Source: Opitutales bacterium
GTDB taxonomy: Bacteria; Verrucomicrobiota; Verrucomicrobiia; Opitutales; UBA2987
Direction of reading: 5' to 3'
Assembly: GCA_021772515.1 (NCBI GenBank)
Contig: JAJFLU010000012.1
Span: 1 to 59,446, forward strand
DNA length: 59,446 nucleotides
The notes beneath the pieces are model-generated. The model did not search any database. It worked only from the letters and a program-made list of their open reading frames with translations, and was not told the origin of the DNA. The number at the start of each line of letters is the position of its first letter. Position 1 is the first letter of the stretch. Positions 35,146 to 45,313 of this stretch are shown piece after piece. A program made the position numbers and the translations under genes.

Positions 35146-36687
35146 TTAACTAAGCGGACCTTGGTTTTCTATTGTTGCAAAACTTTCGTCGAGTAATCCT
35201 AGGCGGATGTATTGTTCCTGAGGGAAATCCTCGCTTTGCATGGCAAAAATCATTTTTTCCTTATACGCCCTAATTAGTGGCTCGTCCCTGATCGGGCATT
35301 CTTGTTCCTGGTCATTTTTCAAATCGTAGAGAACATCCCCCTGCCACTCTTGTTCGGCGTTACCAATGGGAGGCTCTGGCAGTGGAAAGCGCATGAGTGG
35401 AAAATCGACATTTGGAATAAATCGCCCAATATTCACTTCGGATGCGTTATTATAGGCATCAGAGAGCTTTTGTGTGCCGCTGTAGAGACTGCTTAACCGT
35501 GTGGAATAATAATACAATGGCTGATTGGCCGCGACAGGTGTTTTCAGGAAAGTGTATTGCCCGTCGCAGTAGCCCAACTGCATCCCATAATATCCGTAAA
35601 GGACATAATCACGGAATTTTCCCGCTTTTCCGCTTATGATGGGTAGGAGTGATTTACCGTAAAGGTGATCATCAATTGGTGCCCCATGCAGGTCGCAAAC
35701 GGTGGCGTAGATATCAGCAGTAGTAGAAAGTGCGTTCACGCGCGAGGGTAGGGTGCCGGCTATATCCAGGCTTTTGGCTGGTTTGATAAATAGTGGGATA
35801 TGAGCCAGTGTGTTGAAAATGTCGCTCTCCGTAGGTTTGCCGATGTAACCATGATCGCCCAGATAATGTCCATGATCCGATGTCAGGATAATGGTGGTAT
35901 CTTCGTAATCCCCCCTGCGCTTTAAGGTGTCGATAAAACCTCCCAGGCAATCATCTAGAAACATGATTTTGGCTCGGTAGCGATTGCGAATATGTTGAAG
36001 TTCTTGCGCATTGCCTTCCCATTTTCCATAGCGTGGCCACTCCAGGCGATCCCCGGTATATCCAGAGTCATCGACCTTTTTTAGATATTCATCTGGCACC
36101 ATAAATGGCTCATGAGGGTCAAATGCATCTATATACAGAAAGCACGAATCTGCGAATCCTCCGCTCTGGAGCCAATCGGTGGCTTCCGCGAAGACACGGT
36201 AACTCGGAAAATCCTCAGGGGTTTTCCAGGTAGCCCGATTGCGTTCATGCTCTTCCCGGCTGAAGCCATTGGGGTTGAGTGGTGGGATTTCGACCTCTCC
36301 AGTCTTCCAATTGTCTTTCTCGTGACCACGGATGAAGGAATAACCAGTAAAACCGGTGTGATAATTCTCCCCACCTTTTTCAAAATAGTGGAAATGATCC
36401 GTAATGAGCATGCTCTGGCTACCGGCCTCGCGCAAGCGATCAGGCAGTGCATGGTCGAAAGGTTCCAGAGGACCCCATGATCGGTGCTTTAGTTCCAGGC
36501 AACCCGTTAGCATCTCCCGACGGGCCGGCATACAGGGTGCCGAACCTATAAAATGCGAATCGAAGACGATCCCCTCCTTGGCCAATGCATCGATATGCGG
36601 GGTAGCTATGCGATCTACCTCGGAATTAGCGTATGGATTGAGAAAATGCCTGTTGAGGCTATCCAACGTAATTAGTACAGTTTTCAT
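35146..36687 (-). CDS. Sulfatase (2), formylglycine type
   Basis: 513 aa, ATG 36687. Metal Asp in TLDSLNRHF (D9) and the formylglycine motif CMPAR at C52-R56, followed by REMLTG. TSDHGHYLGDHGY near residues 267-279 is the second metal site. No signal peptide. Related to sulfatase 1 in length and layout (both begin at the first metal strand), suggesting cytoplasmic desulfation of an imported sulfate ester. Transcribed away from receptor 2 across an AT-rich 417-bp gap. Confidence 0.9.
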   Translation of the reverse strand: MKTVLITLDSLNRHFLNPYANSEVDRIATPHIDALAKEGIVFDSHFIGSAPCMPARREMLTGCLELKHRSWGPLEPFDHALPDRLREAGSQSMLITDHFHYFEKGGENYHTGFTGYSFIRGHEKDNWKTGEVEIPPLNPNGFSREEHERNRATWKTPEDFPSYRVFAEATDWLQSGGFADSCFLYIDAFDPHEPFMVPDEYLKKVDDSGYTGDRLEWPRYGKWEGNAQELQHIRNRYRAKIMFLDDCLGGFIDTLKRRGDYEDTTIILTSDHGHYLGDHGYIGKPTESDIFNTLAHIPLFIKPAKSLDIAGTLPSRVNALSTTADIYATVCDLHGAPIDDHLYGKSLLPIISGKAGKFRDYVLYGYYGMQLGYCDGQYTFLKTPVAANQPLYYYSTRLSSLYSGTQKLSDAYNNASEVNIGRFIPNVDFPLMRFPLPEPPIGNAEQEWQGDVLYDLKNDQEQECPIRDEPLIRAYKEKMIFAMQSEDFPQEQYIRLGLLDESFATIENQGPLS

Positions 36688-37104
36688 CGTGGTAATTTGA
36701 TCACATCGGTGAATATACCTATGGATAATACCCTACGTAATAATATGTGAGTTATCGACATCGCAATGTTCTATTCAGCACTCGACAAGTGGAAAACAAA
36801 AAGACTGTTAAAGAAATATTTTTCACTATTTAGAATAAACGAGAAGTCATGTCTTACCCAATTTATTATAAATGTAAAGTAATGTTTTAGTCTTTTTTGA
36901 AATAATTAATCTTGTATCAATCAAGCGATAAAATTGCTAGAAAATGCAAAGTTTTACATAAGAATCGGCAAGTATTGTGATTTACTTATCGATATAATAG
37001 GCGGCCTTAAACCAAATACATCAAAGAACACCGTTATTAGAACAATATTGAGACTTTCTGAATTTATTACCGAAAATCAATCTACCAAACTCAAATAAAC
37101 AAAC
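36688..37104. other. Divergent promoter region of sulfatase 2 and receptor 2
   Basis: 417 bp, very AT-rich, no gene. It must hold divergent promoters for 36687 (minus) and 37105 (plus). I could not single out operators; TTATCGATATAATA near 36990 is a dyad-like candidate. Confidence 0.5.
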
Positions 37105-39264
37105 ATGAAATATAAAAGCAAATTCTTGTTCAGATTCGCTCAAGTATCAGCAATGATTCTTCTCTCATATTCTTCTATTCAGGCTCAAAACGAGGCTGCG
37201 GAAGATCAGGATGACGGTGAGGAGCTCGTCAGTCTAACACCCTTCGTTTTAACCGAAGAGGATGATAGCAGCTATGCCGCAGGAAATATAATCAGCGGCA
37301 CACGCAACCAAACTAGATTGAAATATTTCCCGCAAAACATAGCAGTAATAACTAATGCCTTATTGGAGGATACTGCCGCTTTTAATACAGAACAGGCGGT
37401 ACTGTACGTTTCCAACGTGAGCAATGAAAACAACGATGAAGGTCAGTTGGATATAAGAGGTTGGCGCGCGCCGCACTATCGTAATGGGGTCGAGTTTTTC
37501 ACTGGAGGAGAAGTAGCAATTTCCGTAGATACTGTATTTATCGATCGTATTGAAGTAGTAAAAGGACCATCAACTCTGCTTTATGGAGCTGCTCAACCGG
37601 GAGGTATAGTAAACCTCATAACCAAAAAACCATTGGCCGAAAACAAGAATTCAATTGCATTTGTAGCGGGGAGTGATAAGTTTTTCCGATTCGAATATGA
37701 TTCCACTGGTCCTATCTTTGAAAACAAGGAGAAAGGTTCTAGTCTTCTTTACCGCATGGTCGGGCTATATTCGGATAAGGGGAGCTTCAGGGAATTCGAG
37801 GAAGAGTCAAAATTCATCGTTGCCCCCTCATTAACTTGGAATATCGATGATAAAACCTCGATTTCAATGGAATTATTCTTTTCCCGACTGGATGAAATAA
37901 CGGGTCGGAACAACCGGCCGTTTGAAAACGATTTTTCGGCTCCTCTGCCGGGTGTTCCCCTTTCGTTCAATCCAAATAACCCTGAAAATTTTAAGAATTC
38001 AGAAGAAATAAACGTAACCATTAATTTTGTCAGAAAGTTTAACGATTGGCTGAGTTTGCGCAGCACATATTTCTATCAGGAAGCGTTCAAGCATGAGTTG
38101 AATGTGGCAGGCGTGAGAGAAACTTCACCTGGGGTGATACCGGCTTTCTGGATAGACTGGATTAATGATTCCCAAAGATACTCGGTTGAGACGAATTTGC
38201 TGGGTCAATTTCAAAATGTCGGCCCCGGAAATTTCGAGTTACTAATCGGGCATCAGTTTAGGAAAATTGTGCGCAACAAACTATATCAAAACTGGAGTGG
38301 GGCTACTGACTTTCACATTTTTGATCTTGAGCAGCAGGCCATTGATCGACAACGCCCTCCCGAGGATACGTTTACAGTAAGGAGAGACGATGACATAAGG
38401 GAGGAAGGCTCAAACAGCTTCTACTTTACCGGTAATTATAATGTTTTATTCAATAATGACCGCCAATGGAGAATCTTTGGAGGCGGTAGGTGGACGGAAT
38501 TGGCGGCAAGAACTGTTAAAAGTTTGAGCGGAGTATCTGAATCGGATGCACAGACACAATTTACTGCGCAAATTGGTTCGTCTTTTACATTCAACAAAGA
38601 TATCACTGGTTTCTTTACTTACAGCGAATCAATTATTCCGAATGTTCAATCGGCCACACCACAATCTGGAAGCGGCTTTGAAACCGGTATCAAGTTTGAC
38701 TTACTTGACCGTAAGCTATCTGGTTCTATTTCGTACTTCAATGCAGAGAAGTCAAACATTGAGCGTCGGGATTTTTTCAATCCAGAATTTACAAGCCTGG
38801 CCGGGAAAGAAGAGTCCAAGGGAATTGAGGCCGAACTATATATAAATCCCACAAAAAACTGGACAATGATTCTCAGTGGCGGATACCTGGATTCTGAGAT
38901 AGTTGAAGACCCTCAACTCCCTTTGAATGAAGGGGCTCCCCTGCCTGCGCCCAATGGGACATTCACAATGTGGAACAAGTATACGGTTAGAGAGGGTTCC
39001 CTTGCGGGGCTTTATGCGGGCTTTGGTTACCTCTGGCGTGGCGAGAAACGATCCACCATCGGAGAGGCGATAAGTGGGGGGCTGATAATCCCAGATTACT
39101 CACGCTATGACGTCACGGTTGGTTATCGCGGTAAACTATTTGGCGACAAAGTTTACACGATAAGTGCTTTTCTTGAAAATTTAGCTGATACCTTTTATCT
39201 CGACCATGGCACAAGAGCCGGAGCTCCGCGAAATCTTCGTGTTTCTTTCAAAATTGAATATTAG
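37105..39264 (+). CDS. TonB-dependent outer-membrane receptor (2), intact
   Basis: 719 aa. Signal peptide about 1-28 (SSIQA), LTPFVL at residues 44-49, plug domain (FPQNIAVITNALLED, DRIEVVKGPSTLLYGAAQPG, GIVNLITKKPL) and a full barrel ending VSFKIEY. No CarboxypepD-like N-terminal domain. Carries a substrate across the outer membrane with TonB/ExbBD energy (genes not in window). Followed by a hairpin terminator at 39321. Probably replaces the broken receptor 1. Confidence 0.92.
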   Translation: MKYKSKFLFRFAQVSAMILLSYSSIQAQNEAAEDQDDGEELVSLTPFVLTEEDDSSYAAGNIISGTRNQTRLKYFPQNIAVITNALLEDTAAFNTEQAVLYVSNVSNENNDEGQLDIRGWRAPHYRNGVEFFTGGEVAISVDTVFIDRIEVVKGPSTLLYGAAQPGGIVNLITKKPLAENKNSIAFVAGSDKFFRFEYDSTGPIFENKEKGSSLLYRMVGLYSDKGSFREFEEESKFIVAPSLTWNIDDKTSISMELFFSRLDEITGRNNRPFENDFSAPLPGVPLSFNPNNPENFKNSEEINVTINFVRKFNDWLSLRSTYFYQEAFKHELNVAGVRETSPGVIPAFWIDWINDSQRYSVETNLLGQFQNVGPGNFELLIGHQFRKIVRNKLYQNWSGATDFHIFDLEQQAIDRQRPPEDTFTVRRDDDIREEGSNSFYFTGNYNVLFNNDRQWRIFGGGRWTELAARTVKSLSGVSESDAQTQFTAQIGSSFTFNKDITGFFTYSESIIPNVQSATPQSGSGFETGIKFDLLDRKLSGSISYFNAEKSNIERRDFFNPEFTSLAGKEESKGIEAELYINPTKNWTMILSGGYLDSEIVEDPQLPLNEGAPLPAPNGTFTMWNKYTVREGSLAGLYAGFGYLWRGEKRSTIGEAISGGLIIPDYSRYDVTVGYRGKLFGDKVYTISAFLENLADTFYLDHGTRAGAPRNLRVSFKIEY

Positions 39265-39320
39265 TAATTGGTTTCAGACTAATAGGTAACAAATATTGAG
39301 CGCTATAGATCGTTTTGTTG

Positions 39321-39352
39321 TAGGGAAGGTTGGCCGAGATCAACCTTCCCTA
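39321..39352 (+). terminator. Hairpin terminator after receptor 2
   Basis: TAGGGAAGGTTG (39321-39332) and CAACCTTCCCTA (39341-39352) form a perfect 12-bp stem with an 8-nt loop. There is no clear T-tract after it, so termination efficiency is uncertain. Confidence 0.7.
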
Positions 39353-39557
39353 TAACATTGTACAGGTAAAATACATAACTTGTCTTTTGAGATAATAATT
39401 AGAACTATTAATAAATCAAAAACTCAGAGATATCGAGGAAAAGAAGGATTTAATAAAGATTGCTTAATTATCTCAACTACTAAGGATGATAACTCTTACT
39501 ATGCATTCAGTTGAAGTTTAGTTCGCCTGAAAAGCGATGGCTGGGTAGTTTTACACA

Positions 39558-39564
39558 TACGATA
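39558..39564 (+). promoter_or_regulatory. Candidate regulator site TACGATA before transporter 2
   Basis: TACGATA, within ACACATACGATAATATCG, 85 bp upstream of the transporter start. It matches the TACGRTA core seen at 47018, 50477, 54006 and 59210 in the other intergenic regions of this half of the island. The rest of the gap 39265-39648 is AT-rich, with only the receptor 2 terminator recognised. Confidence 0.4.
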
Positions 39565-39648
39565 ATATCGCGATTATAATTTAAAAATAAAAAAGTTAAT
39601 GGAACCGCAAATCAAAGAAAATTATCAATTACTATTGATCCAAAAGTC

Positions 39649-41046
39649 ATGATGCCATCAGATCATAGCAAAAGATCTCAAGTATCCACTAAGCAGAAAA
39701 TGTCATTTGGATTTGGGGCCATAACTGACATGCTTGGATTCCATGCGCCAATTAATCTGGCGAACCCCATATTCAATATTATTCTCCATGTAAATCCGGT
39801 TTATATCGGTGCAGTAATCGCCCTAACGCGGGTTTGGGATGCGATTCTAGATCCGATTATGGGCGCGGTCTCTGATAATAGCCGATTTTCATCTGGGAGG
39901 CGCAGGCCGTTCATTATTCTGGGCTCCGTTCTAACCGGAATTTTCTTTATACTCATGTGGATTATTCCCACGGGATTAAGCGAAATTGCATACGTGATCT
40001 TCTTCCTGATTGCGATGCTCTTATTTTATTCGGCCTTTACAATATTTACGGTTCCGTACCATGCAATCGGGTATGAACTTACATCAAACTACCATGAAAG
40101 GACCAGTGTAACTGCATTTCGCATATTTTTTAATCTCATTGGATTAACCCTGGTATTTTGGCTTTTCAGGATTACTCAACTCAGTATTTTTGACAACCCC
40201 TTGCAAGGAATGCGTTATGTTAGCGTAGCTGTAGGGGTGCTGATTATCGCATTTGGTATTATACCTGGTTTATTTTTAAGAGAAAGACACTTCAACGTGG
40301 CCAAGACGCAGGAAAAAATACCTGTAATGCGCTCGTTTATCTGTGTATTTAAATACAGAAACTTTGTAATCCTATTTTTTATGGTACTGCTCCAGTTGGG
40401 GGCTGCGATTCTCATTCCTGCGCTTGGTCTTTATGTTAATATTTATCATGTTAGCGGCGGGGATATTAAATTCGGTTCAACTTTAGTTGGATTAAGTCAA
40501 TTGGTTGGAAATATTACTACTGGTATATCATTATTCGTATGGCCCTATCTTTCAAGAAGGTTCGGCAAGCGAAATATCATGAAATTTTCCTTTTGCAGCC
40601 TTGTAATTGGTTCAATATTGCAATGGTTCTGTTTTACACCGAATTATCCTTATTTGCAACTGGCTCTGGTATTCTTTCTCAGTCCAACAATGGCGGCGTT
40701 TTGGTTGATGCTGCATTCAATGATGGGTGACATTTGTGATGAAGATGAACATAAAACCGGAATACGCCGCGAAGGAATGTTCGGTGCTGTGATAAGTTGG
40801 GGCCAGAAATTTGCGGTTTCTTCCAGTTATATACTTACAGGATTGGTTCTTTCCTGGATTGGCTTCGAAGCAGAACTGGAGGGCGCGCAAACTGAATCGG
40901 CTATTTTGGGTCTCCGATTGTCCCTCGTTCTTTTCCCTACCTTCATTGGAATTGGTCTTTTGATACTTTTAAGGTTCTACAAGCAAACGGAAGAAAAGAT
41001 GGAGATAATTCGTAGTGAGCTCGAAACACGCCGAGGATCTGTATGA
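39649..41046 (+). CDS. GPH-family MFS sugar transporter (2), intact
   Basis: 465 aa, about 12 transmembrane helices. GPH signatures: SDNSRFSSGRRRPFIILG near residues 76-93 and YELTSNYHERTSVTAFR, as in transporter 1. Expected to import a glycoside, pentoside or uronide with a cation. Its stop overlaps the next short frame by 4 bp (ATGA). It precedes the M81, SDR, isomerase and aldo/keto reductase genes, so its substrate is likely their substrate. Confidence 0.92.
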   Translation: MMPSDHSKRSQVSTKQKMSFGFGAITDMLGFHAPINLANPIFNIILHVNPVYIGAVIALTRVWDAILDPIMGAVSDNSRFSSGRRRPFIILGSVLTGIFFILMWIIPTGLSEIAYVIFFLIAMLLFYSAFTIFTVPYHAIGYELTSNYHERTSVTAFRIFFNLIGLTLVFWLFRITQLSIFDNPLQGMRYVSVAVGVLIIAFGIIPGLFLRERHFNVAKTQEKIPVMRSFICVFKYRNFVILFFMVLLQLGAAILIPALGLYVNIYHVSGGDIKFGSTLVGLSQLVGNITTGISLFVWPYLSRRFGKRNIMKFSFCSLVIGSILQWFCFTPNYPYLQLALVFFLSPTMAAFWLMLHSMMGDICDEDEHKTGIRREGMFGAVISWGQKFAVSSSYILTGLVLSWIGFEAELEGAQTESAILGLRLSLVLFPTFIGIGLLILLRFYKQTEEKMEIIRSELETRRGSV

Positions 41047-41234
41047 AATACCCTGATGTTGAGGGTAAACTGATCAGGTATTTCGGACCACAACTAGACG
41101 CCCCGACCAATTCGGACAAGACCATCTGCCTCCAGACTATTTCAAAATGTATTGTCCCCATTTATGAAAGCATCGTTCAACAAATTCTGTTAAAGTGCAA
41201 CGGTGTTACAAAATTTATCAAATCTACAGAATAA
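41043..41234 (+). CDS. Small hypothetical ORF coupled to transporter 2
   Basis: 63 aa starting at the ATGA overlap with the transporter stop. No recognised domain; it has four Cys and no signal or membrane segment. The overlap suggests translation is possible, but it could be the decayed start of a former gene. The M81 gene follows after 16 bp. Confidence 0.35.
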   Translation: MKYPDVEGKLIRYFGPQLDAPTNSDKTICLQTISKCIVPIYESIVQQILLKCNGVTKFIKSTE

Positions 41235-41250
41235 CTGCAACGATTAAAGA

Positions 41251-42678
41251 ATGAGCACGAAATATCGAATTGCCGTTGGCGGTCTATCGCATGAAACGAA
41301 TAGCTTCTCTCCGGTTCCCACTGTCTACGAAGATTTTAATAAAATCCGAGGAGAGGAATTACTAAACCAAAGACTTTGCGGCTATACACATGCGGGGATA
41401 GAGCTTATCCCTTCAATATATGCGGACGCTACCCTTGGCGGCCTGATTAGCAAATCCGCTTTTACACAGCTTAAAGAAGAGTTATTACAGGAAATTGCGT
41501 CCGCCCTTCCTCTCGATGGAGTGTATTTGGATCTGCACGGAGCCATGGAAGTCGAGGAAATCGGTGACGCCGAGGGAGATTTAGCCACTGAGGTACGCAA
41601 ATTAGTCGGACCAGAGGCAATTATTGCGGTTAGTTTGGACCTGCACGGTAACATTAGCCCCGAATTGGTTGGAAATTCCAATATTCTGACTGCGTACCGC
41701 ACAGCGCCGCATCGCGACCGTATTGAAACTCGGCACCGTGCCCTAAATCTGCTCGCACAAGCTTTAGAATCAAATTTAAAACCAGTTTCTGTCCTTATTA
41801 AGCCTCCAATTATATTGGCGGGGGAATCTGTGGTAACGGAGCGCGAGCCGGCCCGGTCACTCTACGGCAAATTGTCGGAAATCGATAAAATTCCGGGAAT
41901 TATGGATTCCTCATTTCTTGTGGGCTGCGCCTGGACCGATAGCGTTAATACCTCTGCAAGTGTTATTGTTGTGGCGGAAAAAGACAGAGACCTGGCACAT
42001 CGGGAAGCGGTAAAATTTGCTCAAACGGTCTGGGGGCAAAGGCATGATTTTAACTATGGAGTGGAAACCGGCACAATTGAGGAATCTGTCCAAGCAGCCA
42101 TAGATTCGTCCCAAGTTCCCGTTTTTATATCCGATTCCGGGGACAATGTGACAGCGGGAGCACCGGGTGATCGAACTGGTTTTCTTGAGCACTTGCTCGC
42201 CGTCGGGGCTCGCAGGGCGCTCATAGCTGGGTTAAACGATTCTGAAGCGGTAAAACAGTGCGCAAGTGCCGGGGTAGGGGCCGAGGTCAAACTATCCTTG
42301 GGAAATAAAATAAGTTCACGAGACAACGGGCCTCTTATGATTACGGGTCGCGTATCAAAGTTAATCGCCGAAGTTCGTGGTAATGGCCAGGAGCCAACCA
42401 TCGCTTTGGTTAAGTGCGGTGAAGTTTCACTAATCATCACCGTTGACAATCGGCCATTTACCGATCGCAAGACCATCGAAGCAGCGGGAATTAATCCAAT
42501 GAAACAGAATATAGTCGTTGTAAAACAGGGCTACCTGTTTCCCGATTTACAAGATAATGCGCCGCGTAGCATTATGGGGCTAAGTCCTGGATCCACGGAC
42601 CTTGACCTTATGCGATTACAATACAATAAATTAATCCGACCAATTTTTCCGATAGATAAGGAAACTGAATATTCCTAG
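41251..42678 (+). CDS. M81-family metallohydrolase, MlrC-like (1)
   Basis: 475 aa. GGLSHETNSFSPVPT at the start is the M81/MlrC signature. Candidate metal ligands are E51 (AGIELIP), H96 (LDLHGAME), D130 and H132 (SLDLHGNIS) and H154 (TAPHRD). The C-terminal MlrC domain holds SDSGDNVTAGAPGD and PGSTDLDL. The prototype MlrC cleaves a linear microcystin peptide; relatives in catabolic islands have unknown substrates, so I read it only as a metallohydrolase, cytoplasmic. A close paralog is at 52430. First of a plus-strand run with SDR, isomerase and aldo/keto reductase. Confidence 0.9.
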   Translation: MSTKYRIAVGGLSHETNSFSPVPTVYEDFNKIRGEELLNQRLCGYTHAGIELIPSIYADATLGGLISKSAFTQLKEELLQEIASALPLDGVYLDLHGAMEVEEIGDAEGDLATEVRKLVGPEAIIAVSLDLHGNISPELVGNSNILTAYRTAPHRDRIETRHRALNLLAQALESNLKPVSVLIKPPIILAGESVVTEREPARSLYGKLSEIDKIPGIMDSSFLVGCAWTDSVNTSASVIVVAEKDRDLAHREAVKFAQTVWGQRHDFNYGVETGTIEESVQAAIDSSQVPVFISDSGDNVTAGAPGDRTGFLEHLLAVGARRALIAGLNDSEAVKQCASAGVGAEVKLSLGNKISSRDNGPLMITGRVSKLIAEVRGNGQEPTIALVKCGEVSLIITVDNRPFTDRKTIEAAGINPMKQNIVVVKQGYLFPDLQDNAPRSIMGLSPGSTDLDLMRLQYNKLIRPIFPIDKETEYS

Positions 42679-42697
42679 AATTAAACAAAATAAAATT

Positions 42698-43468
42698 ATG
42701 AAATTTAATGATAAAGTGGTGATTATTACTGGTTCGGGGCGGGGCATTGGTCGTGAAATTGCTGGAGCGTTTGCCTCCGAGGGGGCTCGGGTCGTAATTG
42801 CTGATTTGAACTATGAGGAGGCCATCGCCGCTGCTGATGACCTTGCAATTAGCGGTGCCAATACATTGGCTGTTCAGGTGGATATTACCGATCCCGTACA
42901 GGTTCAGAGCTTGGTAGATCAGACGATTAAGAAGTTTGGGAAGGTCGATGTACTTGTCAACAACGCGGGGGTAAGTGTCGTTAGGCCTTTTCTTGATGTC
43001 ACCTTGGATGAGTGGAATTTTATCATCGGTGTTAATTTGACCGGCGCTTTTCTGTGTGGGCAAGCGGTGGGTAGAGTGATGGTCGAGCAGGGGCATGGCA
43101 GGATTGTCAATATCGCCTCGATTTCCGGGCAGAGAGGGGCCACTGGACGGGCCGCCTATGGCGCTTCGAAAGCCGGTTTGATCCAGTTGACCAAAGTGAT
43201 GGCGGTGGAACTTGCCCCCAAAGGCATAACGGTGAATGCAGTCGCACCCGGCCCGGTGGTTACAGAAATGAGCGAGCAGACCCATACGGAGGACACCCGA
43301 AGAGCCTATTATGAGCGCATACCAATGCTGCGTTATGGTTTGAAGAATGAAATCGCTGCGGGAGTTCTATTTTTGGCCTCCGATGATTCGAGTTTTGTCA
43401 ACGGCCACATTCTCAATGTGGATGGCGGATTCAAGGCATCCGGGCTTATCTTTAAGGACTGCAGTTAG
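42698..43468 (+). CDS. SDR-family oxidoreductase
   Basis: 256 aa classical SDR. Cofactor motif TGSGRGIG at residues 11-18, NNAG at 88-91, catalytic Ser (IASISG, about 143), Y154 and K158 in YGASK. D36 after the second strand (VVIADLN) suggests NAD(H) preference. Oxidises or reduces a hydroxyl on a sugar-like substrate. 19 bp after the M81 gene and 27 bp before the isomerase; same operon. Confidence 0.93.
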   Translation: MKFNDKVVIITGSGRGIGREIAGAFASEGARVVIADLNYEEAIAAADDLAISGANTLAVQVDITDPVQVQSLVDQTIKKFGKVDVLVNNAGVSVVRPFLDVTLDEWNFIIGVNLTGAFLCGQAVGRVMVEQGHGRIVNIASISGQRGATGRAAYGASKAGLIQLTKVMAVELAPKGITVNAVAPGPVVTEMSEQTHTEDTRRAYYERIPMLRYGLKNEIAAGVLFLASDDSSFVNGHILNVDGGFKASGLIFKDCS

Positions 43469-43495
43469 TATTAAAAACAAACAGGAATTTTGTTA

Positions 43496-44317
43496 ATGCA
43501 ACTGGGCCTTAGTTCTTATTGCTATTGTTGGAGTATCGGCGGGGCGCCCTTTATGCTGGAACCCAAAGAGCCAATGACGGCGCTTCAATTGCTGGAGCAA
43601 ACGGAAAGGCACGGTCTTAAGGTATTGCAGATTGCCGACAATCTCCCCTTGCATAGTTTGTCCGAAAATGAATTGGACGAATTAGCATCACGCGCTTCCA
43701 CTTATGGCATCAGTATTGAAGTGGGAACGCGGGGCATTGATCCCGATAATTTGCGTCGGTATTTGCGTTTGGCTACTCGGCTAAACTCCAAGATTCTCCG
43801 AACCGTAATCGATACCGCTGCCCATGAACCAGAATCAGAGGAAGTGATTAATACATTGCGACCGCTCATGCGTGAGTTTGAGGAGGCGGGCGTTACCCTT
43901 GGCATTGAAAACCATGATCGCTTCAATGCCAAGGCGTTATTAAACATTTTAAATGAAACCGGTAGTTCTAACATCGGAATTTGTCTGGATACGGCCAATT
44001 CCATTCCCTGCCTCGAATCGGTGGATTACCTGATCGATGTTTTGGGAGACTACATCGTAAATTTTCACATGAAAGATTATCACATAACTCGCCAACCAAA
44101 TTTGTTTGGATTTGTGGTGGAAGGCAGGCCCGCCGGGCAAGGTGATCTCGATATCCCAAGCACCTTATCAAAACTGGGGAGAATTAATAGCGACCTCAGT
44201 GTTATTCTTGAATTATGGGCTCCTGGAGGCGAAGATATCGCCGCAATTATAGAAAGAGAAAAAAATTGGGTCGACGAAAGTTTGAATTATCTCCGCAATT
44301 TAAATCAATTCTCTTAG
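43496..44317 (+). CDS. Sugar phosphate isomerase/epimerase-like TIM barrel
   Basis: 273 aa from ATG 43496 (AGGAATTTTGTTA upstream; a TTG two codons earlier is less likely). Xylose-isomerase-like fold; metal-site motifs GIENHDRF, CLDTANS, FHMKDYH and ELWAPGG are in their usual order. Likely isomerises, epimerises or dehydrates the keto sugar made by the SDR. Only 7 bp before the aldo/keto reductase gene. Confidence 0.88.
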   Translation: MQLGLSSYCYCWSIGGAPFMLEPKEPMTALQLLEQTERHGLKVLQIADNLPLHSLSENELDELASRASTYGISIEVGTRGIDPDNLRRYLRLATRLNSKILRTVIDTAAHEPESEEVINTLRPLMREFEEAGVTLGIENHDRFNAKALLNILNETGSSNIGICLDTANSIPCLESVDYLIDVLGDYIVNFHMKDYHITRQPNLFGFVVEGRPAGQGDLDIPSTLSKLGRINSDLSVILELWAPGGEDIAAIIEREKNWVDESLNYLRNLNQFS

Positions 44318-44324
44318 TACTAAT

Positions 44325-45293
44325 ATGGACAAGCGTAAGTTAAAAAACACAAACCTCGAAGTATCTCGCGTATGCCTGGGCACGATGACGTTTGGTTCGC
44401 AGGTGGACACGGCAACAGCGGCATCGATGGTTGATTACAGTTTCGATCGTGGAGTCAATTTTCTCGATACAGCCAATGTCTACAACAAGGGTAAATCAGA
44501 GGAAATCCTGGCGGGAATACTGCGAAACCGGCGTGATCAATTCGTGTTGGCAAGTAAAGTGGGTCTGGCAATGGGAGACTCACCGGATGAAAGTGGATTG
44601 TCACCTGCCGCCATTAATAAAGGGATCGAAGATAGCTTGCGTCGTTTGCAGACGGACTACCTCGATATATTTTATCTTCATGCGCCCGATTCCTCCACCC
44701 CTATCGAGTCGACTCTCGAAACGGCCAATCAGTTAGTTACGAAAGGAAAAGTGCGTTATCTGGGAGCCTCGAATTTTTCCTCTTGGCAGGTTTGTCAAAT
44801 GCTATGGATAGCGGACCAACTGGGGTATGACCCCATCACGATTGTGCAGCCCATGTATAATTTACTGGCGCGAGGGGTCGAGCAGGAATTCCTTCCCATG
44901 TGTGAGAGTATCGGGCCATCGGTTGTGTCCTATAATCCCCTCGCCGGTGGTCTATTAACGGGAAAACAAAAATCCGAATCGCCCATCAAAGGCTCACGTT
45001 TTGATAACAACAAAGGTTACCTCGATCGCTTTTGGTATGAACAGAACTTTGAAGCGATAGCCAGTCTGGTAACCGTCGCCGATAAGGAAGGGCGCTCACC
45101 GGCAAGTTTGGCCCTGAACTGGGTCTATCACCATACTACCGTCGACAGCGTTATCATAGGAGCCTCGCGCCAAAGTCACCTCGTGGAAAACCTGGACTCC
45201 TTCAACGATGGTCCCCTAAGCGAAAACACCCTCGAGGTGTGTGAAGCAACCTGGGCGAAACTAAAAGGTGTTTCCCCTAACTATAACCGCTGA
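44325..45293 (+). CDS. Aldo/keto reductase
   Basis: 322 aa. Catalytic tetrad visible: D48 (FLDTANVYN), Y53, K78 (LASKVG) and H119 (DIFYLHAPD). C-terminal NADPH-binding SVIIGASRQSHLVENL. Probably cytoplasmic reduction of an aldehyde or keto sugar. Last gene of the M81-SDR-isomerase-AKR run; convergent with M24 gene (1), 20 bp between stops. Confidence 0.92.
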   Translation: MDKRKLKNTNLEVSRVCLGTMTFGSQVDTATAASMVDYSFDRGVNFLDTANVYNKGKSEEILAGILRNRRDQFVLASKVGLAMGDSPDESGLSPAAINKGIEDSLRRLQTDYLDIFYLHAPDSSTPIESTLETANQLVTKGKVRYLGASNFSSWQVCQMLWIADQLGYDPITIVQPMYNLLARGVEQEFLPMCESIGPSVVSYNPLAGGLLTGKQKSESPIKGSRFDNNKGYLDRFWYEQNFEAIASLVTVADKEGRSPASLALNWVYHHTTVDSVIIGASRQSHLVENLDSFNDGPLSENTLEVCEATWAKLKGVSPNYNR

Positions 45294-45313
45294 TTCCGGT
45301 TAGCATTAAGTTT

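Noticed and set aside
35650..35665. TTTACCGTAAA inside sulfatase 2, matching the LacI-type palindrome
   Set aside because: It lies deep inside a coding sequence, far from a promoter; treated as chance.
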